Positions 1 through 7,252 of a stretch of DNA of 14,813 bases are shown piece by piece (the stretch's first letter is position 1; the number at the start of each line of letters is the position of its first letter). The stretch spans positions 1 through 14,813 of the forward strand of contig UQJE01000062.1 in NCBI GenBank assembly GCA_900541345.1, given 5' to 3'. The DNA comes from an uncultured Blautia sp. (GTDB taxonomy: Bacteria > Bacillota > Clostridia > Lachnospirales > Lachnospiraceae). The notes under the pieces were generated by a model. It had not been told where the DNA came from. It searched no databases and saw only the letters and a list, made by a program, of their open reading frames with translations. The position numbers were made by a program, and so were the translations under genes.

Positions 1-364
1 GGCGGGAATCCTGACGGAGTGCGCTTTTCATGTATCGTCTCCATAAATCAAAGCGAAAACTTTCCCTGTCTGCACCTGATGAGGCAAAATCAAAGCGGTA
101 TGCAGGTGTTTCCCTCTGGGGAGCATTTTCTTCTTTTTTTCGTTTTTCTCCAATGTCTGTCACATAATAACCACTTTGTGCTTTTGCGATGATGTAACCG
201 TCCGCCGCCAACTGAAGATATGCGCTTTCGATCGTTGTACGGCTCAGTTTTAACTCTCTGGCACAGGTGCGAAGAGAAGGCATTTTTGTTCCAGGTGGAA
301 GAGTTCCGTCTAAAATCAGCTCTCTGTAACGACGGTAAACAGTAAGATAAAGAGGTCCGTTCAT
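1..364 (-). CDS. MocR/PdxR-type GntR-family regulator, N-terminal part (cut by window edge)
   Basis: Partial gene of 121 codons reading leftwards from an ATG at 364-362 and running off the window. The visible N-terminus (MNGPLYLTVYRRYRELILDG) followed by the GntR winged-helix pattern (LPPGTKMPSLRTCARELKLS, then RTTIESAYLQLAADGYI) is a typical DNA-binding domain over about residues 1-75. After a short charged linker (EKRKKEE, about residues 86-92) comes RFDFASSGADRESF and FDLWRR, which resembles the start of the class-I aminotransferase-like domain of MocR proteins. An AAAGGA ribosome site lies just upstream of the ATG. MocR proteins of the PdxR type bind PLP and control pyridoxal-phosphate genes; divergence from a B6 kinase gene supports that role here. 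The ligand and the rest of the fold cannot be seen. Confidence 0.85.
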   Translation of the reverse strand, partial: MNGPLYLTVYRRYRELILDGTLPPGTKMPSLRTCARELKLSRTTIESAYLQLAADGYIIAKAQSGYYVTDIGEKRKKEENAPQRETPAYRFDFASSGADRESFRFDLWRRYMKSALRQDSR

Positions 365-465
365 AACTGTCCTTTCAAAAATACTTGATTTTCAATGTTT
401 TATAAGATACACTTTAGAAGTATTTTACACGGTAACAAGAAGGAATACAAGATGGAGGGAAGAAA
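365..465. promoter_or_regulatory. Divergent control region of the regulator and the B6 kinase gene
   Basis: This 101-bp AT-rich gap must hold both divergent promoters. For the kinase gene, TTGATT (385-390), a 17-base spacer and TACACT (408-413) make a plausible sigma-A promoter, with transcription starting near 420. A perfect 9-bp inverted repeat, AAAATACTT (378-386) and AAGTATTTT (418-426), flanks that promoter: one arm touches the -35 box and the other covers the start point. A possible leftward promoter for the regulator is TTGTTA (438-433), 16 bases and TAAAGT. The placement suits an operator, but the binding site of this regulator is inferred, not shown. Confidence 0.5.
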
Positions 466-1326
466 TTGAAAAAAATAGCAGTGCTTAATGATTTGTCCGG
501 TCTTGGAAAATGCTCCCTTACAGCGGCAATTCCCGTTATATCTGTTATGGGAGTACAGGCAGTGCCTTTTCCGACGGCTGTTTTAAGCAGCCAGACAGGA
601 TACACATCTTATTTTTATGATGATTATACAGACCGGTTAGATTATATAATAGAGGAATGGAAAAAAATTGGCTTTGCTCCGGACGGAATCTATACAGGAT
701 TTCTTGCAGGGGAGGCGCAGGCAGAGAAAATCCAGGAATTTCTCAATGTTTTTGCAAAAGAAAATACAAAAATCTTAACAGACCCCATTCTCGGAGATAA
801 TGGGAGAGCGCATGGATTTTATACAGAAAAATTATGCGAATGTATGCGTGCCCTTGTAAGAAGAGCTCATGTGATCACTCCGAACCTGACAGAGGCCATG
901 CTTCTTCTTATCGGAAAAGAAGAAACGGAAAAGCAGTGGAAGGCGCTTCAAGAAGAAGGGGACAAAGCCTTTTTAAGAGCAGCGGAAACATATGGAAAGC
1001 GCCTTTTAAAAGAATATGATCTTCAGACAGTTGTCATAACAGGGGTGGAGCATACAGAAGAAAAAACAGCTTATGTGGGTAACCTTGTATGTGAGGCAGA
1101 AGAAAATGCCTGGGTGTTTTCCAAGAAAGAAGGAGGAAGCTACTCCGGTACAGGAGATTTGTTTGCCTCGGTATTAAGCGCAGGTCTTGTGAAGGGACTG
1201 TCCATGAAAGAGTGTGCGGAAAAAGCTGCCCGTTTTCTTGAAAAAGCACTGTGTCAGACGGTGAAGGAAGGGACGGACAGAAACGAAGGTGTATGCTTTG
1301 AGCCATATTTGAAAGAACTGTTATAA
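466..1326 (+). CDS. pdxY: Pyridoxamine/pyridoxal kinase (PdxY-like, ribokinase fold)
   Basis: This 286-residue cytosolic enzyme is predicted to phosphorylate pyridoxal, pyridoxamine or pyridoxine at the 5' hydroxyl with ATP, feeding the PLP salvage pathway. Visible PdxK/PdxY/ThiD-type features are the N-terminal NDLSGLGKCSLTAAIP (residues 8-23), FPTAVLSSQTGY (35-46), TDPILGDNG (105-113), ITPNLTEA (137-144) and the GTGD anion hole with catalytic Asp (228-231). Length matches the family. The start is TTG at 466, placed 7-8 bases after a strong GGAGGG (455-460); no ATG in frame fits the conserved N-terminus. The gene diverges from a PdxR-like regulator, which supports B6 salvage over thiamine-type HMP kinase activity. 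Substrate preference among B6 vitamers cannot be read from sequence. Confidence 0.9.
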   Translation: MKKIAVLNDLSGLGKCSLTAAIPVISVMGVQAVPFPTAVLSSQTGYTSYFYDDYTDRLDYIIEEWKKIGFAPDGIYTGFLAGEAQAEKIQEFLNVFAKENTKILTDPILGDNGRAHGFYTEKLCECMRALVRRAHVITPNLTEAMLLLIGKEETEKQWKALQEEGDKAFLRAAETYGKRLLKEYDLQTVVITGVEHTEEKTAYVGNLVCEAEENAWVFSKKEGGSYSGTGDLFASVLSAGLVKGLSMKECAEKAARFLEKALCQTVKEGTDRNEGVCFEPYLKELL

Positions 1327-1342
1327 TTTTCCGGCAAATAAA

Positions 1343-1368
1343 GAGGAGCTGCATTAAGCAAGCTCCTC
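1343..1368 (-). terminator. Probable intrinsic terminator of the ABC-F gene, overlapping its last codons
   Basis: GAGGAGCT (1343-1350) and AGCTCCTC (1361-1368) form a perfect 8-bp stem around a 10-base loop. Read leftwards it is followed by TTTATTTG, a moderate U-tract, so it best serves the minus-strand ABC-F gene, whose stop codon lies in the loop. Read rightwards the flank (CCATCTTTC) is poor in T, so help to the convergent kinase gene is doubtful. Confidence 0.5.
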
Positions 1369-3261
1369 CCATCTTTCATATAAAGTTTCCAGTTCTTCTA
1401 AAACAGCGTCTTTTTCCCGGCTGAGTTCTGTGCAGCGTGCAACGTTAGTACACACATCAGGAAGTACGAGAGTTTCGTCAATTTCCTTATCTCTTGTTTC
1501 CAGCTCTTCTATTCTGGCTTCTACTTTTTTCAGTTCATTTGCAAGCTTTCTTTTTCTGGCTTCTTCTTCTTTTTGCTGCTGCCATGTCAGCTTGCTTTCG
1601 GAAATATTTTTCATCTCAGCTTCCGCTGCCTGTGCAGGTGCATATTTTTCTGTCAGCTCATCTTTTTTTTCAAGATAATAATCGTAATCTCCAATGTAAT
1701 TTACAACTGCCTGATTTGTAAGGTCAAGAATCCTGGTTGCTGTCTGATTAATAAAGTAACGGTCGTGTGAAACATAAAGCACCGTTCCTGTATAGCTGTT
1801 TAAGGCTTCCTCCAGAATTTCCTTTGAGGCAATGTCAAGATGGTTGGTGGGCTCGTCGAGAATCAAGAAATTTGCCTCGGAAAGCATAAGCTTTGCAAGA
1901 GAAACGCGTCCTCTCTCTCCACCGGAAAGGGCGGAAATTTCTTTAAATACATCGTCTCCTGTAAAAAGGAATGCTGCCAGCATGTTTCGGATTTCTGTTT
2001 CTGTAAGCGTGGGATACGTATCGGAAATCTCCTGGAATATTGTTTTCTCCGTGTGAAGCACATGGTGTTCCTGATCGTAGTAGCCAATCTGTACTTTGGA
2101 GCCAAGAGTAAATTCTCCTGCATCCGCTTCCAGAATTCCGTTTAAAATCTTTAACATGGTAGTTTTGCCTGTTCCGTTGTTTCCGATGAGGGCAACCCGT
2201 TCTCCGCGCTTAATCTCAAAAGAAATATTCGTAAAGAGCGTCTGTCCGGGAAAAGATTTAGAAAGTCCCTCCACAGAGAGCACATCGTTTCCGCTTATAA
2301 AACGCGGTTCCAGGGAAATTCGCATCTGATTCTGGATTTCCATCGGTTTATCGAGACGCTGGATTTTATCCAGCATTTTTTCACGGCTTTCTGCCCGGCG
2401 TATGGATTTTTCCCTGTTAAAGGATTTCAATTTTGCGATTACAGCTTCCTGGTGTTTGATTTCTCTTTGTTGATTTAAGTAAGCTTTATATTGTGCATCT
2501 CGAAGCTGCGCTTTTTTTAAGGCAAAGGAAGAGTAATTTCCGTTGTAGCTTAAGATATTCCCAGCCTCAATTTCAATGACCTTTGTAACAACTTTGTCAA
2601 GAAAGTAACGGTCATGAGATACGATCAATACAGCACCCGGATAATTTAAAAGATAAGTTTCCAGCCAGGAGATGCTTTCCATGTCCAGATGGTTGGTAGG
2701 CTCGTCCAGAAGAAGAATATCCGGTTTTGACAAAAGGAGCTTGCCGAGAGCAACTCTTGTTTTTTGTCCCCCGGAAAGGGTTTCTATCTGTTTTGTAAAA
2801 TCTTCCTCTTCAAATCCAAGACCTTTTAATACACCGGTTACTTCGCTTTTGTACGCATATCCGTTTTCCAGCTCAAACTGATGGCTCAGCCTTGTGTAAG
2901 TGTTCATAAGGGACTCCAGCGCTTCACCGGAAGCGTCCTTCATATCCTGTTCAAGGGTGCGCAGGCGGCTCTCCATATCCAGAATATGCTGCTTTGTAGT
3001 GAGAAGCTCCTCATATATGGAATGATGTCCGTGTATATCCTGATACTGGGCAAGGTAGCCTATGTTTTTATCTCTGGAAATGACAACATTCCCGGAGTCA
3101 CAGGGCAGCTCGTCCATAATGATGCGAAGAAGCGTTGTTTTTCCGGCGCCATTGTTTCCGATAAGGGCAGCTTTTTCCCGGTCTTCTATATGAAAGGAAG
3201 CGTCCTTTAAAATAATTTTTTCGCCAAAGGATTTTGACAGGTTATGACATGACAAAATCAT
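1354..3261 (-). CDS. ABC-F family ATPase, YdiF-like ribosome-associated factor
   Basis: 635 residues with two fused ABC ATPase domains and no membrane segment, the hallmark of ABC-F proteins that act on the ribosome rather than in transport. Domain 1 has Walker A GNNGAGKT (35-42), signature LSGGQ (162-166) and DEPTNHLD (186-193). Domain 2 has GNNGTGKT (360-367), LSGGE (445-449) and DEPTNHLD (469-476). Both domains carry the SHDRYF switch. Between them (about 240-325) is a charged helical linker rich in K, R, E and Q, the P-site tRNA interaction motif of the family. The C-terminus (about 540-635) is a Lys/Glu-rich coiled coil as in YdiF and Uup. Start: ATG preceded by GGAGG (3269-3273). Most ABC-F proteins of this group are housekeeping translation factors; nothing here points to antibiotic protection. 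Confidence 0.92.
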   Translation of the reverse strand: MILSCHNLSKSFGEKIILKDASFHIEDREKAALIGNNGAGKTTLLRIIMDELPCDSGNVVISRDKNIGYLAQYQDIHGHHSIYEELLTTKQHILDMESRLRTLEQDMKDASGEALESLMNTYTRLSHQFELENGYAYKSEVTGVLKGLGFEEEDFTKQIETLSGGQKTRVALGKLLLSKPDILLLDEPTNHLDMESISWLETYLLNYPGAVLIVSHDRYFLDKVVTKVIEIEAGNILSYNGNYSSFALKKAQLRDAQYKAYLNQQREIKHQEAVIAKLKSFNREKSIRRAESREKMLDKIQRLDKPMEIQNQMRISLEPRFISGNDVLSVEGLSKSFPGQTLFTNISFEIKRGERVALIGNNGTGKTTMLKILNGILEADAGEFTLGSKVQIGYYDQEHHVLHTEKTIFQEISDTYPTLTETEIRNMLAAFLFTGDDVFKEISALSGGERGRVSLAKLMLSEANFLILDEPTNHLDIASKEILEEALNSYTGTVLYVSHDRYFINQTATRILDLTNQAVVNYIGDYDYYLEKKDELTEKYAPAQAAEAEMKNISESKLTWQQQKEEEARKRKLANELKKVEARIEELETRDKEIDETLVLPDVCTNVARCTELSREKDAVLEELETLYERWEELA

Positions 3262-3268
3262 GGGTATT

Positions 3269-3302
3269 CCTCCGTTTTTTCTTAAATATCTATACTATTA
3301 TA
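3269..3302 (-). promoter_or_regulatory. Promoter -10 box and ribosome site of the ABC-F gene
   Basis: On the minus strand a perfect TATAAT lies at 3302-3297, about 35 bases before the ATG, followed by the ribosome site GGAGG (3273-3269) seven bases from the start. The matching -35 (TTTCAA at a 17-base spacing) is weak, so the -10 assignment carries most of the support. Confidence 0.55.
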
Positions 3303-3342
3303 CAGAAAAATTCCTTTTTTTGAAAGAACAAATTAACTTTAT

Positions 3343-3371
3343 TTGACAATAAAATATCATTTCGGTATAAT
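3343..3371 (+). promoter_or_regulatory. Consensus sigma-A promoter of the rex operon
   Basis: TTGACA (3343-3348), a 17-base spacer and TATAAT (3366-3371) match the vegetative consensus at all twelve positions. Transcription should start near 3378, leaving a short leader with AAGGAGGG (3387-3394) before the GTG start at 3401. It lies in a 139-bp gap shared with the divergent ABC-F promoter. Confidence 0.88.
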
Positions 3372-3400
3372 TGACATAGTATTCTAAGGAGGGAACAGTT

Positions 3401-4057
3401 GTGGAGGCAAAAGAGATTTCAAGAGCGGTGATCAAGCGTCTGCCACGCTATTATCGCTATTTAGGAGAGTTGCTGGAAGAAAATGTGGACAGGATTTCTT
3501 CTAATGATCTTAGTAAAAAAATGCACGTCACTGCTTCCCAGATTCGCCAGGATTTGAATAATTTCGGCGGTTTTGGACAGCAGGGGTATGGCTATAATGT
3601 AAAATATCTGTATACGGAGATTGGAAAAATCCTGGGACTTGACACCGTACATCCCATGATTATTTTAGGTGCGGGTAATCTGGGACAGGCGCTTGCCAAT
3701 TATGTGGATTTCGAAAAAAGAGGATTTAAGCTTGTGGGAATTTTTGATGTAAATCCCGTTCTGGAGGGTATTGCCGTAAGAGGCATCGAAATCCAGATGT
3801 TAAGTGAGCTGCCTTTTTTTCTGAAAGAACATCATGTGGAAATTGCAATTTTGACACTGCCGAAAAATAAAGCAAAGGAAATGGCGGAGATTTTAATAGA
3901 AAACGGAATCAAGGCAATCTGGAATTTTGCCCATATTGATCTTGACGCGCCGGAAGATGTAATTGTAGAGAACGTACATCTTTCCGAAAGTCTGATGACC
4001 CTTTCTTACAATCTCAGTCAATATCGTCAGAAACAGACAGAAAAAGAGAAGATGTAA
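3401..4057 (+). CDS. rex: Redox-sensing transcriptional repressor Rex
   Basis: Rex binds DNA as a dimer when NAD+ is high and lets go when NADH binds, so it derepresses fermentative and NADH-reoxidising genes. The 218-residue protein has the family layout. The N-terminal winged helix (about 1-80) contains RLPRYYRYL (13-21) and TASQIRQDLNNFGGFGQQG (44-62). The Rossmann domain follows, with the glycine motif GAGNLG (90-95) and FDVNP (115-119), whose Asp is in the usual dinucleotide-ribose position. The C-terminal domain-swap helix ends in YNLSQYR. The start is GTG at 3401 with a near-perfect Shine-Dalgarno. One base separates its stop from the next gene. Length and motifs are normal. Confidence 0.95.
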   Translation: MEAKEISRAVIKRLPRYYRYLGELLEENVDRISSNDLSKKMHVTASQIRQDLNNFGGFGQQGYGYNVKYLYTEIGKILGLDTVHPMIILGAGNLGQALANYVDFEKRGFKLVGIFDVNPVLEGIAVRGIEIQMLSELPFFLKEHHVEIAILTLPKNKAKEMAEILIENGIKAIWNFAHIDLDAPEDVIVENVHLSESLMTLSYNLSQYRQKQTEKEKM

Positions 4058-4058
4058 A

Positions 4059-4319
4059 ATGAAAGAAATTGTAACATGTAGCCAGATGAAGGCGCTTGAT
4101 AATCATACCATTAAAGAAATGGGCATTCCCTCCTGTGTTCTGATGGAGCGCGCTGCTCTGAAATGCGTGGAGGAAGCAGAAAAAATATTTGGACCACAGG
4201 AGAGCGTGCTTGTTGTATGCGGATGTGGAAATAACGGGGGCGACGGGATTGCGATTGCAAGAATGCTGCATCTTAAGGGAATCCGTACCCATATTTTGCA
4301 GGAAAAGAAGAATCCATGA
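4059..4319 (+). pseudogene. nnrE: NAD(P)HX epimerase domain (NnrE/YjeF_N), 5' fragment before a frameshift
   Basis: An 86-residue reading frame holding the first part of a YjeF_N domain, the epimerase that interconverts R and S forms of hydrated NAD(P)H. It shows IVTCSQMKALDN (4-15) and the Rossmann-like loop GCGNNGGDG (55-63), then runs into an unrelated tail (QEKKNP) and a TGA. The rest of the domain continues in another frame from 4316. Adding one T to the four-T run at 4294-4297 joins the two frames and restores a natural sequence (HIFAGKEESMTEETALQ) as in intact NnrE. The gene was therefore a single NnrE-NnrD fusion of about 500 codons. No canonical slippery heptamer fits the reading frame, so a real mutation or a base-calling error is likelier than programmed shifting. 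Confidence 0.85.
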
Positions 4320-5566
4320 CAGAGGAGACAGCCCTTCAGTGGAAAATTGCGAGAAACTATCATATACCTCGTGTGAATAACCCGCAGTGGCGTGAATATA
4401 CTACTATAGTAGATGCCATTTTCGGCGCAGGACTTTCAAGACCTGTAGAGGGAAACATGAAAAATCTTATTCATTGTATGAATGATTCTTCCGCAAAAAA
4501 AATTGCCGTTGATATTCCATCGGGAATCGATGGGAATACGGGAATGGAGATGGGGATTGCCTTTCGAGCGGATCTGACCGTTACCTTTGGATTTCGGAAA
4601 CGGGGGCTTTGTTTTTACCCTGGAAGAATGTATGCGGGAAAAACAGTGGTAGCGGATATTGGTATCTATAGAACAAAAGAGCAGGGTAACGCGTTTGTGG
4701 TGGAAGAGCACGACCTTCGTTGTCTGCCTCCCCGGCGTCCTTCGGGGAATAAAGGGACTTTTGGAAAGGTTCTTGTGGTGGCGGGCTCAGAAGGTATGTG
4801 TGGAGCTGCTTATTTAAGTGCAGCGGCCGCCTTAAAAGCAGGCGCCGGCATGGTTCAGATCCAGACGGTGGAAGCAAACAGGATTCCCCTGCAGATCCTT
4901 CTTCCGGAGGCTATGGTATCCTGTACATTCACAGAGGAGGAAAACAGCCGTATTCTCTCCTGGTGTGATGTGGTAGTGATTGGCCCCGGACTTGGAAACT
5001 ACGGTTTGAGTTATGAGAGGGAACTGTGGTTTTTAAAGAAAGCAGGTGAGCTTCATAAACCGGTGATCCTGGATGCAGATGGGCTGAATCTTCTGGCCCT
5101 TCGCCCGAAGTGGAAGGAATATCTGGGGGAGCATGTAGTTGTGACTCCTCACATTGGGGAGATGAGCCGTCTCACAGGAAAAACCATCGGAGAAATCCAA
5201 AACTGTATGGCAGAGACAGCTCTGTCGTATGCAGAGGAAACAAAAACAACCTGTGTACTAAAGGACGCCTGCACGGTAACGGCAGGAAGAGAAGGAAGTC
5301 TTTATCTGAATCTTTCCGGAAATGAGGGAATGGCAACTGCGGGAAGCGGAGACGTGCTCACTGGAATTCTTGCGGCTGTGTTTTGTATGTATCTGGACGG
5401 GGAAGCTTCGGTTTCTTCGGAAATAAAGGCTGCTCTCGGGGTGTATCTCCACGGACGCTGCGGAGATATTGCGGCAGAAAAATACGGTTCCCGTTCCCTT
5501 ACTGCCACGAATCTCATTGAGGCTCTGCCCGAGGCATTTTGCAGAAAAGAGGAAGTATTATTATGA
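4316..5566 (+). CDS. nnrD: Remainder of NnrE plus the complete ADP-dependent NAD(P)HX dehydratase NnrD (CARKD)
   Basis: 416 residues. Residues 1 to about 120 are the C-terminal two-thirds of the YjeF_N epimerase domain (VDAIFGAGLSRPVEG at 32-46, VDIPSGIDGNTG at 65-76). From about 140 the ribokinase-like CARKD domain begins: NKGTFGKVLVVAGS (145-158), GAAYLSAAAALKAGAGMV (163-180), VVTPHIGEM (275-283) and the nucleotide/catalytic loop MATAGSGDVLTG (339-350). This domain looks complete and should dehydrate S-NAD(P)HX using ADP. The ATG at 4316 overlaps the upstream TGA as ATGA, with the purine-rich GGAAAAGAAG just before it, so re-initiation could still produce NnrD even though NnrE is broken. 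If the frameshift is a sequencing error, the true gene is one CDS over 4059-5566. Confidence 0.85.
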   Translation: MTEETALQWKIARNYHIPRVNNPQWREYTTIVDAIFGAGLSRPVEGNMKNLIHCMNDSSAKKIAVDIPSGIDGNTGMEMGIAFRADLTVTFGFRKRGLCFYPGRMYAGKTVVADIGIYRTKEQGNAFVVEEHDLRCLPPRRPSGNKGTFGKVLVVAGSEGMCGAAYLSAAAALKAGAGMVQIQTVEANRIPLQILLPEAMVSCTFTEEENSRILSWCDVVVIGPGLGNYGLSYERELWFLKKAGELHKPVILDADGLNLLALRPKWKEYLGEHVVVTPHIGEMSRLTGKTIGEIQNCMAETALSYAEETKTTCVLKDACTVTAGREGSLYLNLSGNEGMATAGSGDVLTGILAAVFCMYLDGEASVSSEIKAALGVYLHGRCGDIAAEKYGSRSLTATNLIEALPEAFCRKEEVLL

Positions 5567-6729
5567 AGAAATACCAGCGCATCAGGGCAGAGGTCTCCCT
5601 TGATGCCATTGCACATAATTTTGAAGAAATGAGAAAGCGCATTCGAAAAGATACAAAAATTATTGCCGTGATAAAAGCAGATGGTTATGGTCACGGTGCA
5701 GATGCTGTAGCACGGCTTATCCATGATTACGATTACATATGGGGATTTGCAGCAGCAACAGCAGAGGAAGCCATTGCCCTTCGAAAATCCGGAGTGACGA
5801 AGCCCATTCTTATCCTGGGCCTTGTTTTTGAAGAACATTTTCAGGAGCTTGCGGCTTTTGATATACGGATTGCCGTATCCGATGCGGAGACTGCACAGAA
5901 ATTTGCAGAGGCAGCGGCGCATACAGGAAAACATGCGCTGATACACATTGCTCTTGATACGGGAATGACAAGGATTGGATTTTCAGATACGCTGGAAAGT
6001 GCAGAAGAAGTACGGAAAATAAAAGAAATCCCGGGTCTGGAAATAGAGGGGATTTTCACACATTTTGCAAGGGCAGATGAATACGATAAAAGTCCGGCTC
6101 TTGTACAGCTTTCCCGTTATCAGCATTTTGTCCGGCTTTTAAAAGAACAGGGAATTGAAATTCCTCTCTGCCACTGCTCCAACAGTGCCGGAATTATGCG
6201 GATTTCAGAGGCAAATATGGATGCCGTGCGGGCAGGAATCACTATTTACGGTATATATCCTTCTGACGAAGTGGAAAAAGAAGCCCTTGATCTGATTCCC
6301 GCTATGGAATTAAAAAGCCATGTTTCTTATGTGAAAAAGGTAACAGCCGGGACAGCAGTAAGCTATGGTGGAACGTTTGTGACGGAGACAGAGACCGTTA
6401 TCGCCACGATTCCGGTGGGATATGCAGACGGATACCCACGTACCCTTTCCAATAAAGGATGGGTTTTAATTCATGGAAAAAAAGCGCCCATACTTGGAAG
6501 AGTATGTATGGATCAGTTTATGGTGGATGTGACCCATATTCCAGAAGTGGCAAAAGGAGACGAAGTGACTCTTCTGGGACGGGACGGAGAGGAATGGATT
6601 GACGCAGATACCATCGGCAATCTTTCCGGACGATTTTCCTATGAATTTCTTTGTGAAATCAGCAAGCGCGTTCCCAGAATTTATATACAGAACAGAAAAG
6701 AGACAGGAGAATTAAGTTTCTTCTCTTAA
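5563..6729 (+). CDS. alr: Alanine racemase
   Basis: A 388-residue, fold-III PLP enzyme that converts L-alanine to D-alanine for peptidoglycan. The PLP lysine is K38 in VIKADGYGHG (36-45). The second catalytic base is Y268 in VSYGGTF (266-272). Also visible are GMTRIGF (134-140), HCSNSAG (204-210), IPVGYADGYPR (283-293) and RVCMDQFMVDVT (313-324), all in the usual order. I chose the ATG at 5563, which overlaps the nnrD stop as ATGA and has GAGGAAG about 8 bases upstream; an in-frame TTG at 5539 would add eight residues but lacks a comparable site. The overlap implies translational coupling with nnrD. PLP need links it to the B6 module at the left of the window. Confidence 0.95.
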   Translation: MKKYQRIRAEVSLDAIAHNFEEMRKRIRKDTKIIAVIKADGYGHGADAVARLIHDYDYIWGFAAATAEEAIALRKSGVTKPILILGLVFEEHFQELAAFDIRIAVSDAETAQKFAEAAAHTGKHALIHIALDTGMTRIGFSDTLESAEEVRKIKEIPGLEIEGIFTHFARADEYDKSPALVQLSRYQHFVRLLKEQGIEIPLCHCSNSAGIMRISEANMDAVRAGITIYGIYPSDEVEKEALDLIPAMELKSHVSYVKKVTAGTAVSYGGTFVTETETVIATIPVGYADGYPRTLSNKGWVLIHGKKAPILGRVCMDQFMVDVTHIPEVAKGDEVTLLGRDGEEWIDADTIGNLSGRFSYEFLCEISKRVPRIYIQNRKETGELSFFS

Positions 6730-6822
6730 AAGAAATGCACCACGCATGTATACACAAGAAAAAAATGGAAATACTATTTCTAAAATAAGGCAATGCCGAA
6801 ACAGAATCGGAGTGTGAATTGT
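6730..6822 (+). other. Short gap between alr and the MazF-type gene; no antitoxin gene
   Basis: These 93 bases hold no credible gene. The only small ATG frame starts at 6735 and encodes 17 mostly basic residues without a good ribosome site. In Bacillus subtilis the antitoxin gene ndoAI lies between alr and the toxin gene; here there is no room for one. I see no clear promoter or terminator, so the RNase gene is probably read from the rex-nnr-alr transcript. Confidence 0.6.
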
Positions 6823-7170
6823 GTGGTAATTAAAAGAGGGGATATTTTCTATGCAGATTTAAGACCTGTGGTGGGAAGTGAGCAGGGAGGAATACGGCCG
6901 GTGCTTATTATACAGAATGATGTAGGAAACCGGCACAGTCCGACTGTCATATGCGCCGCCATAACTTCTAAAATGAACAAGGCAAAGCTCCCGACACACA
7001 TAGAAATTGATGCGTCGGCTTATGGAATTGAGAGAGATTCTGTAATCCTTTTGGAGCAGCTTCGCACAATTGATAAGAGAAGACTGAAGGATAAAGTGTG
7101 TCATTTAGACGGTCCTATGCTGGACCGTGTAAACCATGCTCTGGAAATCAGCCTGGAGCTTACGTTTTAG
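6823..7170 (+). CDS. MazF/PemK/EndoA-family mRNA endoribonuclease
   Basis: A 115-residue member of the MazF fold, predicted to cut single-stranded mRNA at short specific sites. Characteristic stretches are IKRGDIFYADL (3-13), GSEQGGIRPVLIIQND (18-33), SPTVICAAITS (39-49) and VILLEQLRTIDKRRL (74-88). With GTG at 6823 as start the predicted catalytic residues fall at R25 and T48, the same numbers as in B. subtilis EndoA (116 residues). GGAG at 6809-6812 supports this start. An ATG at 6793 would add ten non-conserved residues behind a poor site. Position after alr is the classical one for EndoA. No antitoxin is adjacent, so control may come from a distant partner or the gene may act alone. Confidence 0.9.
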   Translation: MVIKRGDIFYADLRPVVGSEQGGIRPVLIIQNDVGNRHSPTVICAAITSKMNKAKLPTHIEIDASAYGIERDSVILLEQLRTIDKRRLKDKVCHLDGPMLDRVNHALEISLELTF

Positions 7171-7177
7171 AGCAGTC

Positions 7178-7206
7178 TTGACGAAAGAACGTTATAGTGC
7201 TATATT
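7178..7206 (+). promoter_or_regulatory. Sigma-A promoter of the CNNM-yebC unit
   Basis: TTGACG (7178-7183), 17 bases and TATATT (7201-7206) match the consensus at ten of twelve positions. A start near 7213 gives a leader of about 40 bases with AAAGGAG at 7233-7239. No terminator is visible between the RNase gene and this promoter, so some read-through from the rex operon is possible. Confidence 0.7.
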
Positions 7207-7252
7207 TTACCAGTAACTATGGATTTATTTACAAAGGAGTAAAAGATAAATA

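Noticed and set aside
1354..3261. ABC-F protein as an antibiotic-resistance (target protection) determinant
   Set aside because: Long C-terminal coiled coil and short inter-domain linker fit housekeeping YdiF/Uup-like factors; no attenuator leader peptide or mobile context is seen upstream.
4285..4320. Programmed -1 ribosomal frameshift in nnrE-nnrD
   Set aside because: In the zero frame the codons over the T run are ATT TTG, which do not form an X-XXY-YYZ slippery heptamer, and no strong downstream hairpin is evident. Kept only as a weak alternative.
5302..5946. 214-residue minus-strand frame across the nnrD-alr junction
   Set aside because: Opposes two certain genes and shows no motif; Cys- and Phe-rich shadow composition.
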